From Diplocarpon mali (taxonomy: Eukaryota > Ascomycota > Leotiomycetes > Helotiales > Drepanopezizaceae): DNA of 64,000 nucleotides. A program made the position numbers and the translations under genes. The stretch covers positions 4,627 through 68,626 of the forward strand of contig JAENRP010000171.1 in assembly GCA_024741835.1 (NCBI GenBank), given 5' to 3'. Within the stretch, counting starts at the first letter, position 1, and every line of letters starts with the position of its first letter. The notes beneath the pieces were generated by a model that saw nothing but the letters and a program-made list of their open reading frames with translations, did not search any database and had not been told where the DNA came from. Positions 48,811 through 59,674 of this stretch are shown piece by piece.

Positions 48811-49612
48811 GATGTCTCAACCCCAAATCATTGGCGTCAGAGGACCCGAGCTTGTTCTTCAGCCTCTATGGATGGACCTTGATTACGATGGACTGATATC
48901 CAGATGCAGATGCACGCAACATAGTTATGTTTTGAGAGGCTTCGGACTCGCTACATGTGAGATATGGCCTACAATGCATGCAATCGCAGATCTAAGAGCC
49001 GAAAGGGCTTTGAAGCTCAAGACCCCGCTGGTGATCCGGGATGGAGATCTCGAAATTGCAAGCCAGACGCCAACGGCTAAACGCTACTCCATCCAAAAAT
49101 ATCCAATTCTTTATGCCGTTCAGAGGTTCATCACCTTGCGGAAGACCGAGGTATCCCAGGCTCCCCAAATAGGGCACAACCTGTAACTGTAGGCCGACAG
49201 GGCTGCCATGACATATTTAAGCAAGTAGGAACTGGCATACCGTAGGCTCCTTAAATAAAATCAAGATTTTAGCGTTCAAGCTTGAGCTTCTGAAGCCTAC
49301 TTAGGAAACACTATTCAGAAAACCGAGGACGTATACAGACCATCATGTATTCTCTCATAACCGAAAGTCAACTACCGCAAGGTCTCTTGAATATCGCCGA
49401 AATAATCTAATTGACCGAGATCTCCGAAATTCACCAAATGCATAAGTAACCAGCTCTCATCTATAGGCTTTTTTCCTGCTAGTGTACATGCGGGCCGCTC
49501 TCAAAGAGATGGTGTGCTCTGCGTCTGTACAAGTCCATCTCATCACCTGCTCCTTCATCCAGCTCACCTGAGGATATCGATGCGGTGTTATCGTGTGAAA
49601 ACTTAACTTGCG
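48811..49612. other. Spacer between MFS transporter and QCR6
   Basis: 0.8 kb holding the transporter promoter and the QCR6 3' UTR. A 156-codon plus-strand frame (48716-49186) starts inside the transporter's first exon and lacks domains, so it is not called. Confidence 0.4.
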
Positions 49613-50726
49613 CTACTTGAGAGTAGCCCAGAGCTTTGGTGCGGCGCATGCACTTGCGCAGTGAGCAAGATGGAAGACTTAACTGGGTCAGCATACACTC
49701 GATAGCGCGGAGGCATGGAAACCTACATTCTTCGACGCAGTCTTCATCAGGGTGCTTCTTGTCAGCCTTCGAGTGATCAGCACCGGTGACACGCTCGACA
49801 CACTCGTCGAAGTGATGCTTCGGCCCAGAGCAAGTCTTGGATTCCTTGCATTCTGTAATATTCAGCATAAATTCGATTATTTATTTCCCGTTATATCTAG
49901 GAACCGTTCGGTTGGGCATGGGTCATGTCTCTCAAGCGGAACATGGCAGAGGCTGGTGTGGACCGTTTCTTTATGCCGAACTTATCGTGGCAGACTTCGG
50001 AGCGGCGGTGTCGGTCTGTTGGATATAATTCCTCCATGAAAATCTTTCCCCTGTGAGCCGCACCAGCCATAGACCTTCGCATATGCACTGGTAGATTTGA
50101 ACATGTTGGCGAGCTAGCAGCATCCCAATGAAACGATCTGCATTGGTCTGCATTGTCGCCAGAGTTCCTTCGATTCTCTCACTGCAGTGTTGTCCTCCCA
50201 CAACCCTTTCTAGAAGTCCGCTCGCATCTGCCGGAAGAATATAAAGAAACATGTAGACTCACCCTCTTCAAACTTCTCCTTAGGGTCGACCATCTCCTCC
50301 TCTTCTTCCTCTTCTTTCTCTTCTTCCTCTTCCTCCTCGGTCTCATCCTTTGACACCCCCTCTGCTTCTTCGCTCTTCACAGAATCGTCCTATATGATAT
50401 TACGTTAGAAAACGACCTGATCAGGAAATCGAAATTTGATTGCAAGTGTCAAGACTATCAGCATGGCACCCCGCAGGTCCGCCTCACTGCTCCCAGTAGC
50501 CAGTGCAACTCTATTCGACCGACAAGCCCCCCATCCACCCTTCCGCCCCCAGAGATCCGAGACCGCAGCCTTACTCTCAGTCTTCTTCACCTTGCCAAGT
50601 GCCAAAAGGAGATAATAGACATACCTTGACATCCTCCTCCTCGTCCTTCTGAGGCGCTTCCGCTTCCGCCGAGCTCCATGGCAGCGCGGCCTCCAGAAGG
50701 TCGCTAAAGCTGTCAAATAATCCCAT
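49613..50726 (-). CDS. QCR6: Cytochrome bc1 complex hinge protein (subunit 6)
   Basis: Acidic subunit of respiratory complex III that assists cytochrome c1-cytochrome c contact in the intermembrane space. Four exons (50625-50726, 50263-50389, 49727-49852, 49613-49677) join in phase to 139 residues. It begins MGLFDSFSDLLEAALPWSSA. Residues 35-75 are a strongly acidic tract including runs of Glu. The conserved core reads VDPKEKFEEECKES, CSGPKHHFDECVERV and DEDCVEE. The end is FFHLAHCASACAAPKLWATLK with the paired cysteines of the helical hairpin. Intron 2 is unusually long (410 nt), while introns 1 and 3 are 235 and 49 nt. The last exon reads in a different frame from the genomic continuation of exon 3, so exon 3 alone would give a false longer tail. 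Confidence 0.93.
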
Positions 50727-51322
50727 TTTGGCAGCTCAATCACAGATTATCGTAACGACAACGATTGATGGCTCAATTTGGGCGATTGGTGTTGGCGTTT
50801 GATTCGGCTTGAGTAGAGCGGATAGATCAGGAGCCACCCGGGCTTTGGGCTAATTGAGATACTTTGATTGGACAGCTGGTTTTTGAGCTAAATGAGCCAC
50901 ACGTGACTCGTGATCATTCCTCTCTGAAATTTCCGGCCATAGAGACGAACCATTCAAGTGCTTTTTTCAATAGAGGCAGGGATGCTGGTGCAGATGCAGT
51001 CTCCTGTCATGATTCTCATTTGTAATGAAGATTCATAGATCCCCAAATCCCGACTCGAGAACATAGATCATCCTCTAGGCTTCCTGGATCTTACAGGAAC
51101 ATTTGTGTTATCTGACGAATTCACATCTGAAGACAAGTGGGCTCCAAATTTCGCTGTTCTGTTGAATGAATTCAGCTCATATAGCCCACACAACTGCCAC
51201 AGATTTATGATAAGCAGCACGTTTCGGGAGCAGTAAAACACCTTGGCCTGCCTCTCTACAATCACTCAAAGAAGAGCATCAAGTCGGGCAACCCAAAATA
51301 AGCAAGCGTTCGACTCTGGCAG
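50727..51322. promoter_or_regulatory. QCR6 upstream region
   Basis: About 600 bases between QCR6 and the WBP2-like gene, both on the minus strand. It contains a CACGTG core at 50900-50905, about 175 bases before the QCR6 start, in the sequence CACACGTGAC. No gene seen. Confidence 0.45.
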
Positions 51323-52279
51323 CTATTGCGTACCGCCTGCTCCTCCCACCCCCTGCCTTAATCTTTCATCAGGGTTAATACCAACAGCTTGAGCTTGCGC
51401 TTCTTCATAACCAGGAGGTGGATCATCCGGAGCAGTCAACAGGTCTGGCTTTGGCGAGCTTGTGACAGGACTTCGCACCCCGCCACCACCACTATCTCTA
51501 CCCGGACGAAGAGGAACTGGGCTGAGAATCGTAGGTCCGTCATCCTCAACCACCTCCCTAGCCGCTTCGTAAGCAGGAAGTTGTTCTAAATGGACATTCG
51601 CCAGGTCTATGTTCCCCGCCGCATCTCTATGAGAACTTTCCTGAGCCACAGTATACGCCTGGTATACGCGCTCTTTTAACTGCTCGAATGTGGTGTGGAA
51701 GTCGAAAGCGCCGCCATCTCGGAATGTAAGCCGCAGCTCAACAGCGCCATGTACAGATGGAATATTTCCTCCAGCTACAGGCTTGCATAGCGCAACCCAA
51801 TAATTTGCTCCGAAGAATGGGGCTCGTACGTAGGTATCCTGGAGATTGAGGATAGGGCTCGAAAAGGACTGAAGCTCCGGGGTAGGAGATGACGGAAGGT
51901 AGACTATCTATGTATTCATCAGCGGAGCTCAGTGATTGGTAATTCATTGCTTACCCGTTGGTTTGTGAGATATACAATACCAGCATCGCTCTTGGCGGAG
52001 AAAGGTTGAGCTCCGGGAAAGTTGTTCGGAGTCGATAGTTGTAGACTCGTGCGAGGCGGCGACGTGTATAGTATCCGTTCATTTGGCAGCTTGACAAAGC
52101 CCGCCTCATTCGGCGTGGTCATCACCCAGCTGCGGCGAGTCTGCTTTAGCACATTGTCTCGAACCAGCTGTAGCGCATAGCAGTGTTGCTCCTGGTGGAA
52201 TTGGTACATGATGGGTACTGCTACGGCACTGAGGCACAAAGAAAGCAAGCATCATATGCTGGACTTACTTGATAGACAT
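51323..52279 (-). CDS. WBP2-like GRAM-domain protein with PPxY motif
   Basis: Homologue of WW-domain-binding protein 2, an adaptor that binds WW proteins such as Nedd4-type ligases through PPxY. Exons 52269-52279 (11 nt), 51955-52129 and 51323-51907 join to 256 residues beginning MSINWVMTTPNEAGFVKLPN, the usual fungal start. Residues about 1-125 are the GRAM-like domain: ERILYTSPPRTSLQLS, DAGIVYLTNQRIVYLP, FFGANYWVALCKPV, GAVELRLTFRDGGAFDFHTT. The C-terminal part is disordered and Pro-rich and ends with PPPGYEEAQA, a PPxY-type site. The tiny first exon is supported because only this join reproduces the family start; the 132-codon frame from 52248 upstream of the splice is intronic. Confidence 0.87.
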
Positions 52280-53665
52280 ATTGACTTTTGCCAATCTAGG
52301 CTCCGCGGCAATGCGATGGGACCGTTTGTATGCAGAGGAGTGGGGTCGAGTCGAGAGGTATGTGCCTTGGGGGAATGCCAAAGGCTTGTTGGCGGGCGCC
52401 GCGGGAAGTGGTCTGGCGGGAGAGTTCTTCGTTCGGTGAGCAATTTGTAGGAACTGGCAGATATCCAGCAAATTGCGACGGGCGTTTCGAATGCAGTGTA
52501 TGAGTATTGCAGCTCCCGATAGTAGCTAGGTGGAGACTGGTCGGGAGGGGGGGANNNNNNNNNNNNNNNNNNNNNNNNNNNNNNNNNNNNNNNNNNNNNN
52601 NNNNNNNNNNNNNNNNNNNNNNNNNGGGCAGATCTGGGAGCGGGAGAGCTGGTGAGCGGAATGCGGAGGATTCTGAATGGGTTACGAAGCAGTTAAAGGC
52701 GATACATCTTGGGGATCAAAGGGATATTCGTGTCCGCAGGAAATAGAGGTAGGAAGCGTTGTCTGAGAGGGAAGTACGGTAGATGTAAGTCGGTCGGCCG
52801 GTAGGTAGGTAGTATCTTATTAGATGTCTGGATCTACAGTACGAAGCTTCAGGTACGGGAGCAGCCGCATCGCATCGCAGGCTTCGTCATAGATTTTTTG
52901 GCCACCGCCAAGCGAGTCCTGCGATTGTTTTCTGCAGTCTGATGTCTGAGAAAGCAGAGCAGTGTTTTCGGAGCTCCAAGAGACCTTGTTGCGGTATATT
53001 TCTGGCATCTCTGCAGGATTGACTGAACAAAGTCCTTCCGTCCTTACGGTAGTCCTTGCGGTACTTGCGAGACTGCAGTAGCCAAGCTACTGTACTCCAC
53101 GCAGATATTCCGGGATGCTAGAGTAGCGTACTGCACACAGTACAGAGACCTGGATGTAGGAGGCCGGCCTTCCGGATGAACGCCGTCAGGTCAGAGAGTT
53201 TCTCCGTTCCAATGACTCGTATCTATCGCGGGCCTGATCGGTCGTAGAAGGGAATAGATCTCACAACCATAATAGCAAGAGGAAAGAAACTCACTCGGGC
53301 GAGCAAGATTCTACTGTGGTCTCTATCTCTTCACGTATATATACGTACACAGATCCTACCATAGTAGATATACATACATCCATATCCATATAAGCTTCGG
53401 TGACTTCCTCGGGCTCAGAAATGCACCCTGGCTGCCTCTGCAAAGTCAGGAGATTCGCTTAGATCAGCAAACATCCTTATTAGCCGAGGTCGGTCAAATC
53501 TATTGAAGTGCGAAACAACAGCCGGAGTGCTCTGGACAGAGTACGGTACTCGTTTCCCTGTTCATCGTGCTTCACTCCACAATGCCACCCGTGAATCGAT
53601 GTATCGGGGCACACATCATCGACTGACCAGCTTGTTATTAATCTGACCTCCTCTCACCATTTAAC
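52280..53665. other. Spacer containing an assembly gap
   Basis: 1.4 kb. It includes a 71-base run of N at 52555-52625 flanked on the left by a G run. A GGTA tandem run lies at about 52800-52812. 53040-53180 has recurring GTAC/CTGCAG words. The last 300 bases are the likely RraA gene promoter with AT-rich, TATA-like sequence near 53330-53395. No gene seen. Confidence 0.5.
52555..52625. other. Assembly gap (71 N)
   Basis: Run of undetermined bases. The left flank is G-rich (GGGAGGGGGGGA), so polymerase or sequencing dropout is a likely cause. Confidence 0.99.
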
Positions 53666-54522
53666 ATGACGACCGACAAACCTACTTCACATGATCTTGA
53701 GTCCCTACAAAATTACACAGCCTGTGACATAGCGGATGCACTACTGAAGCTCAAGGTCCCCAATGCTGGATTTCTCGCCGACCTGAAGCCATTCACCCCA
53801 CGCCCACGACAAGTCAGGGGTGTCGGAGATGGGAATCCTGATATCACTGTAGCACCTGCTTCGACCGTTCTTTTTGCTCCAAAGACTGGCGACACGTCGA
53901 GCTATCCGGCAGGAAACATACCCTCGAATAATCACTATGCGGATCTCACTCAGCCAGAGACCATCGTGGTGCTGCAGCAACCGGAGGGACAGAAATGTGC
54001 GGTGCTTGGTGGCATTATGGCGCTCCGGATGAAGGCCTTGAATGCCAAAGCGATCGTCGTCAACGGTAGAGTGAGAGATATTGAGGAGCTAGCATCTACA
54101 GGACTTTCGGTAAGTGCCCACCTATCTAGATCTTCCGTCTCTTCTGTGGCTGGTTTGGCTGCTGTGCTGCACGACATAACACTTGCGTTTGGCTACACTA
54201 TTCCCCTCTGCTTGCAACTCCTTATCAATATTCAAGCACTGAAGGATAGCAGGTCTGGGCCAAAGCCACCTCAATTGTTGGAGCTGGGGCAGAGGCTAAA
54301 CCTCACGCTATCCAAGTACCGCTGGATATCGACGGGACTATCGTCAAACCCGGAGACCTCGTGTTCGGCGATTACGTTAACGGCGTAGTGATCATACCTC
54401 ACGAAAAGATGTCAGAAGTGCTCTCTCTCCTACCAGACCTGGTTCAGGCAGATGATTTAGTCAAGGAAGATGTTCAGAAAGGGTCTACGGTTCAGGAGTC
54501 GTTTAAACACCGCAAAGGCTAG
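53666..54522 (+). CDS. RraA-like protein (HMG/CHA aldolase family)
   Basis: Belongs to the RraA-like fold family that includes 4-hydroxy-4-methyl-2-oxoglutarate/4-carboxy-4-hydroxy-2-oxoadipate aldolase, divalent-metal enzymes cleaving pyruvate from oxo-acids. Exons 53666-54109 and 54253-54522 give 237 residues; the intron is 143 nt. Motifs: YTACDIADALLKL near the start; CAVLGGIMALRMKALNAKAI with the glycine-rich loop; VVNGRVRDIEEL, holding the Arg-Asp pair used for substrate and metal binding (GxxRD). Exon 2 continues VWAKATSIVGAGAEAKPHAI and VKPGDLVFGDYVNGVVIIP, classic for the fold. Fungal copies are usually annotated as dimethylmenaquinone methyltransferase-like, a historical misnomer. 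The physiological substrate is unknown. Confidence 0.9.
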
Positions 54523-55078
54523 ATAGTACATGATCTTGGCGCAGCAGCGCTTCTATAAGTATTAGATCCCGCTTATAACTGTCAATGCGCTGTTGTGAGA
54601 TATATTTGCCATGTCCTTTTGAATATGGATAGGGTGTAAAAGGGCGTCGTTCAACGTAAGCATGACTTGTAGTTCCGTAGAAGACGCTGCAGCAAATCCT
54701 CCGTTTCCCAGGAAGCTTTTCAAATTCTATTTTCCAACGCAGATGATCGTGAGATGTCAACTTATTGGATCAAAATTCTGTGATAGATACCAGAGTTCTT
54801 CGTGACTTTGACATTGGATTGATGTGTTCTCCTAGCTTCCTATTGGCCGGATCGGGATTGTTCTTCTGCCCTTGCCCAGTTGGGAAGCAATAAACCGACT
54901 TCGCGATTGAGAAGTTCACCTTCTGGCACCTTGAATTCAGTCACATGATTGTCTAGGCGCAATCTCATGCGACATGTGCATATATCGTTACTCTGCCTAG
55001 CTTGCCTGAGGTAATATTTCAGCCTCTTGTCAAAACCTTGACCTTTCTCCATAACAGCCTATCACATCCTTCTCGAAA
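54523..55078. other. Intergenic spacer
   Basis: About 550 bases between plus-strand genes with no recognisable feature. Confidence 0.35.
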
Positions 55079-56016
55079 ATGAGCATATCAAAGGGAAAGA
55101 TTCAGCAGGCTTCAGATCTCATGAAAGAGCTCGTGTCTGCATTCTCAAAACGTGCGTTTTTCAGTGCCTTGTTTTCATTAGCTAGTCTTATGCAGAATGC
55201 TTTACTAATTTCCTTTTGTCGCAGAAATGAGAATCACCAAGTTTGTCAAGCATATCCTTATTGATCATACTCTATCCGCACACCTCTTCCTCCCAACTTA
55301 TAATAAACCATTCCGAAAAATCGCGTCACGGGTTGGTTACAACGAATTTCTCATTGACCTTGAGCAATTGAATGGCGGGATGGAGATTTCTATGGAGATC
55401 GTAGATTCAGCATGTGAGTTAGAGAGGGGCCTGTGATCTTCCAGTCCCTACCTAATTTCTCGAATTTCTACTGGCTTTGGCGATCAATCCTCGCATAATG
55501 CCATTGTGGTACTGATGAAACGTTTACTTATTCTTTGTCACCAGGGTTTCGGTTTGTTGAGGAAGCTCACAAGGATGAGAGTGCTTCAAAACTCACATCA
55601 GAAATTGAGAATAATAGGCTGTTCAACAGGGCTATGGAGCAGGTATATTCCCACATTATGACATGGAAGTAGCAGAATATGCTACCATATTCATTTTCTC
55701 GGCAATAAAGCCCTGGAAAATGCTCTTCTAGTCTAAAGAGGCCACATACAAATCATACCGCTGGTCTCGAGTGAGCAACTACGCCCGGCAAGCCAGAATT
55801 GACGCCAGAAGTGCGGAGAGGCGCGCGCGCAATTATGGCCTTTCGAAGAAGCAACGCAAAAAGGCGAGACTTGCGGAAGTTAGAGGGGCTCTAACTGCTG
55901 AGACTGGGAATGGTACTTCGATCGGACCAATTATGACCAAGGCTCCCAAAAAAAGGCAGAGCCGGGAAAAAGTCCCGAAAGAAACTGGGAACGGTTGCCA
56001 AGGACACTTCTTCTAG
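55079..56016 (+). CDS. Orphan four-exon protein with basic C-terminus
   Basis: Not recognised. Exons 55079-55151, 55225-55413, 55545-55642 and 55732-56016 join in phase through all three introns to 214 residues. The first two exons give a helical start (KIQQASDLMKELVSAFSKQ) followed by MRITKFVKHILIDHTLSAHL and YNEFLIDLEQLNGGMEISME. Exon 3 encodes WFRFVEEAHKDESASKLTSE. Exon 4 is strongly basic (RQARIDARSAERRARNYGLS, KKQRKKARLAE) and may include a nuclear localisation signal. No signal peptide or membrane span. The consistent phasing suggests a real gene, probably lineage-restricted. A further 3' intron near 55980 is possible because the reading continues lysine-rich in another frame. Confidence 0.55.
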
Positions 56017-58012
56017 AGCTCACAAAGAAGCGCCTGTGTTTGATGTTGGTTCTACTGTATCGAAGAATACTCAGCCTGCCATTTGAGACATCGAAATGAT
56101 ATTGTAGATGCGATATTGTTGTCAGCGCAAGGACTTGGATTGGTTTGAAGAGCGTCAGCACGCAAACGAAGCCTTTAAGCCTGAGATACCTCCAGTGCCA
56201 GAAAACTCATGGCTTCTCATTATAAAGTACAGCATTATTGAATTTAGGGAACTCGTATCGTGATACATGACGATTTTACTCAAGAAGTTGCAAGGTGATC
56301 ATCCAATATTTGCAGATGATCGCACGCCCAGTCAAAGTCAAAAGCATACAGCTGTGCCAGTTCATTTGGCTCTCCTATCAGTAGGTCCCAATTCCTTGCT
56401 TAGAATCAATTGGCGACTAATGCAGAAGCCTATCTATGTGTTGTCACACAGTTTTCTCTCATTCCTCTGAACTTCTGATAAATGGACAGCCTCTCAAATT
56501 CACAAACCCAAGCCCTCTCTACCGCCTCTTTACATTCCCCTGATATCTGATCATCTCTCTCTTTGTACTCTCGACATAGAACCCCCGGGGCCTATCTTAG
56601 CCTCGCTATCATCCCGTACAGTGGGTCTCGAATTTTTCGCAGCAGAATAGTTCTAAGCGGTTTATCTGGCTTCACACATGCCGTAGGGAGATTCGTAGAG
56701 CAGATAGACATAGCCGGGTTCGATTTATTCATGAGGGAGCGAAATAAGCCCAGAATTTTTTCAACTCCTCGATGCCACCCCCAAGAGAGCTCAGGACAGC
56801 CTTCACATACTGACCTGTTGAGATGATTGGATTGGCTGCCTGCAAAGGTAGTGAACTGGCCGATACTGCGACCTGTTGTTTGTTTGTTTGTTGTTGTTTG
56901 CTGACATAACCTGTATTGGCAACGGAGCAGGAATATTGCCTGGAGAGCAAGAGCGTACGGGGGCAGTTTGAACAGAGGATCTGCGTCAAACAGCTCTTTA
57001 AGGAAAAGAATACCAAGCCGAAAAATCCACCTCATCGAGCCACGCATACTTTCATCTACCAGACCCTATATCAGTATCTTAGTATTGCAAAGTTAATTCC
57101 ACTATTCAATATTATGATTAGTTAGCGTACATCTACTGGCTTTGAAAGCGTTTCAGACCAACGTTCCTTAAAAAAACGACGATATCGCAGCTCCTTAGCA
57201 CGCAATAAGACTCAAATAGAGATCAAGAGACAGAGAATACCCTCTTTCGTTGAAGGCCATCGCACGAAGTAGCTCTGCCGTATTCTTTCTACTCGTGGCT
57301 AGCGAGCAGCGGCGAGATCCATGGTGGCAGGCACTCGATCTCACTGAATCCGTCTACGTCTCCGTCGTCGTCGTCATCTTCATCTATTCTGAAGGCACCC
57401 GTACCTGTAAGCTTACTCTAACCTCAGCAGGCTGTCTCAGTCAGCGGTAGAGGACAAAGTAAGGACAGTATTGAGAGACTTTGAATCTCTTGATCCCAGA
57501 CCTGAGTGGTGAAATAGATTGCGGGGTTATAAAGAACAGAGCTTGTTGTTAGCCAGCATGCTGTGGCGAGACTTGTTCGGTGAAGAAGGAACTGAGGAGT
57601 AGCAGCGGTCAACTATGCCATTTTTTTCTTCGTTGAGCCGGACTCGACTACATGAATGAACCATACAATATCATCAACTCCTTAAGGCTCACAGACTCAG
57701 TGTCCTCCGTCTGCATACGATTCCGTATTCTGTTTTCCAAAGCCGAATAAATACTATCAGAAATTAAGAATCACGCTTGGTGAGTGTGGTTTGACTCGCC
57801 CGAATAGGAGGAAAAACAAGCATTCTCGCTTAGGGGTGAATATTAGCGCTAGTGTGGAAGGACTTGGGTATTTTTGATGATAATACTACTTCAGCTTCCA
57901 AAATCACTTTCAAATCTCTTGAAGAGCTCCTACTAGATCTAGAATTACCGGAATTCCCTAAAAATTTTTCTCTTCGGCACCAAAAACTAGGGAAAAACAC
58001 AAAATTTCAATC
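56017..58012. other. Gene-poor spacer
   Basis: 2.0 kb with only short, domain-free open frames. A GTTT tandem run lies at about 56878-56900, and a TC/CGT-rich patch at 57355-57385. Nothing else was supported. Confidence 0.4.
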
Positions 58013-58884
58013 ATGAACATAGGACTGCGCCCTGTCGACAGTTCCTTTGAGCAGCTTGCTGTAGATGGTATGTTATAGCAGGTATTAGTAGCCTAGATTC
58101 TCAGATGATGACGTGCCATTAAGTTGATATGGCCAGTTTGGACCCCGTTGGAAGCATTGAGTCCGGAGCCGCCGATCGCCAAGTTACGGCAAAACTGGAC
58201 GTGGGAGACTTCAACATACCTCATTACAACATTGTCAAAGGCTTCATTTTTCTTGCATGGGATAAGAAATATGGTAGTTTCTTGAAGGAGGTCCAGGCTA
58301 TAAAAAGCCGATTGATTGACAAAAGCCAGTCTATCCTAATCGAGTTTGTTATGAGTGCGGAGAGAATAGCCCTCATCTGAGACAGCCACTACAATATCAA
58401 GTTAATATATCAGAAATACAATATGGAGCGTCTCTGGGGGTCCCAAGTTCAAAGGTGCTATAATAGAGATTGTACTGGTATCAAGTCAATCTTGGCTCTT
58501 GCTCTTGCCGATGCTCTTTAGCAGGTACGCCCCATTGCCCTCCGCTTCAATATAACTCTAGCTGACCGAGCAAAGATTAACGGCTACCGCGGTTTCGACG
58601 CAAACCTGTATTTGAAACTCCAGTCATTGACCAATGATACCGGTTGCATGTCCCTGGCAGGGATCGAGGAGACGATGAAGTTGCAGGAGATCAAGAACAA
58701 AGGCCAAGACGACATGCTGCAGATTGAGTTTGTTGAGCCGAAAAGCGTCGCAGAGAAGCAGTGGAGATATATGCAAGGCGCGATCAGCACGACAACTAGC
58801 GGCAATACTTACCCTCAAAATGTCACCGGTCCAGCTACTTACGAGCTTTCTACGTCTACGAGTGTCGATCCGTTCAACTCCTAG
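58013..58884 (+). CDS. Orphan gene candidate, structure incomplete
   Basis: Not recognised. A first exon 58013-58067 (MNIGLRPVDSSFEQLAVD) joins in phase through a 56-nt intron to 58124 onward, giving VDMASLDPVGSIESGAADRQ and DVGDFNIPHYNIVKGFIFLA up to a stop at 58380. A second protein-like frame runs from about 58525 (after a CTTTAG acceptor) to the stop at 58884, with RAKINGYRGFDANLYLKLQS and GIEETMKLQEIKNKGQDDML. I could not find sites that join the two halves, so this is either one gene with an unseen intron, two small genes, or a decayed gene. Confidence 0.35.
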
Positions 58885-59674
58885 ACCCCCTTAACCCACC
58901 CAAGAATCTTGCGCCGCAAAATTGACGAGTCTTACGACTCTGACGAGGATGATGATAGCCCTCTGGGAAAATGAAGTTATGAATGAAATGCTGGCATGAC
59001 TTGGTTCTTGTGTGGCTACGGCAGGTTCTGATGCACAGATAGAAGGGATGCTTTGGCTACGAAGGTACGATTACATCGCTCTTTCAATAGCCAACTAACA
59101 CCACAGAGACCGATGCTCAGAGATAGATGGCGCAAAGGGCATACCCCAAGTCGAATGAATGGGTTTGAGGTGACTCGTTGTGCGAGAACCTTTACGAGAG
59201 ACTTGGCAATTATGCACTGAGCTCAGTAATCGCGATAATGTCATGGACTCAGTGAAACGAGAATAAGAGACAATAAACAATATGCAAACAGGATCATGGA
59301 GCCCAAGATTAGGGCATATCAATATTTTCCGACTGTGTTGATGATGAGGTGTTGTCAAGAGAAAGCTCGGTAGGAAGTTTAACTCCGATTTCATAGCTTT
59401 CCTGTAAACCCGAAAGCCCGGCTCAACATCCGAGATCAGCGCTAAGATAAGATAAGCACTGACTGACGCCTTCAGACGACAGACTAATTGAGGTTCCGAT
59501 ATATCCTGGGGATTGCGAAGCTGGATTCTTAAAAAGTCCGACATGTCATGAATCAGGGGACCCTGATATCTCCTGCTACCCAAACTTTCTGACGGAAGCT
59601 TCCCGTCGATGGCAGGTGATAAGCCCCAGACAAACTCATGATCTGCCAAAGCAAAGTTTACAAGAATCGTCAAG
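58885..59674. other. Intergenic region upstream of the cyclodeaminase-family gene
   Basis: 0.8 kb. A 271-codon minus-strand frame (59095-59910) extends into the first exon of the next gene; its product shows no domain and it overlaps a well-supported gene, so I do not call it. The promoter of the plus-strand gene lies in the last few hundred bases. Confidence 0.4.

Noticed and set aside
48716..49186. 156-codon plus-strand ORF
   Set aside because: Begins inside the transporter's first exon on the opposite strand and has no recognisable feature.
49479..49868. QCR6 exon 3 read through as a 129-codon ORF with a novel C-terminus
   Set aside because: A 49-nt intron with CTGAC branch site restores the conserved hinge-protein ending in another frame; the read-through tail is artefactual.
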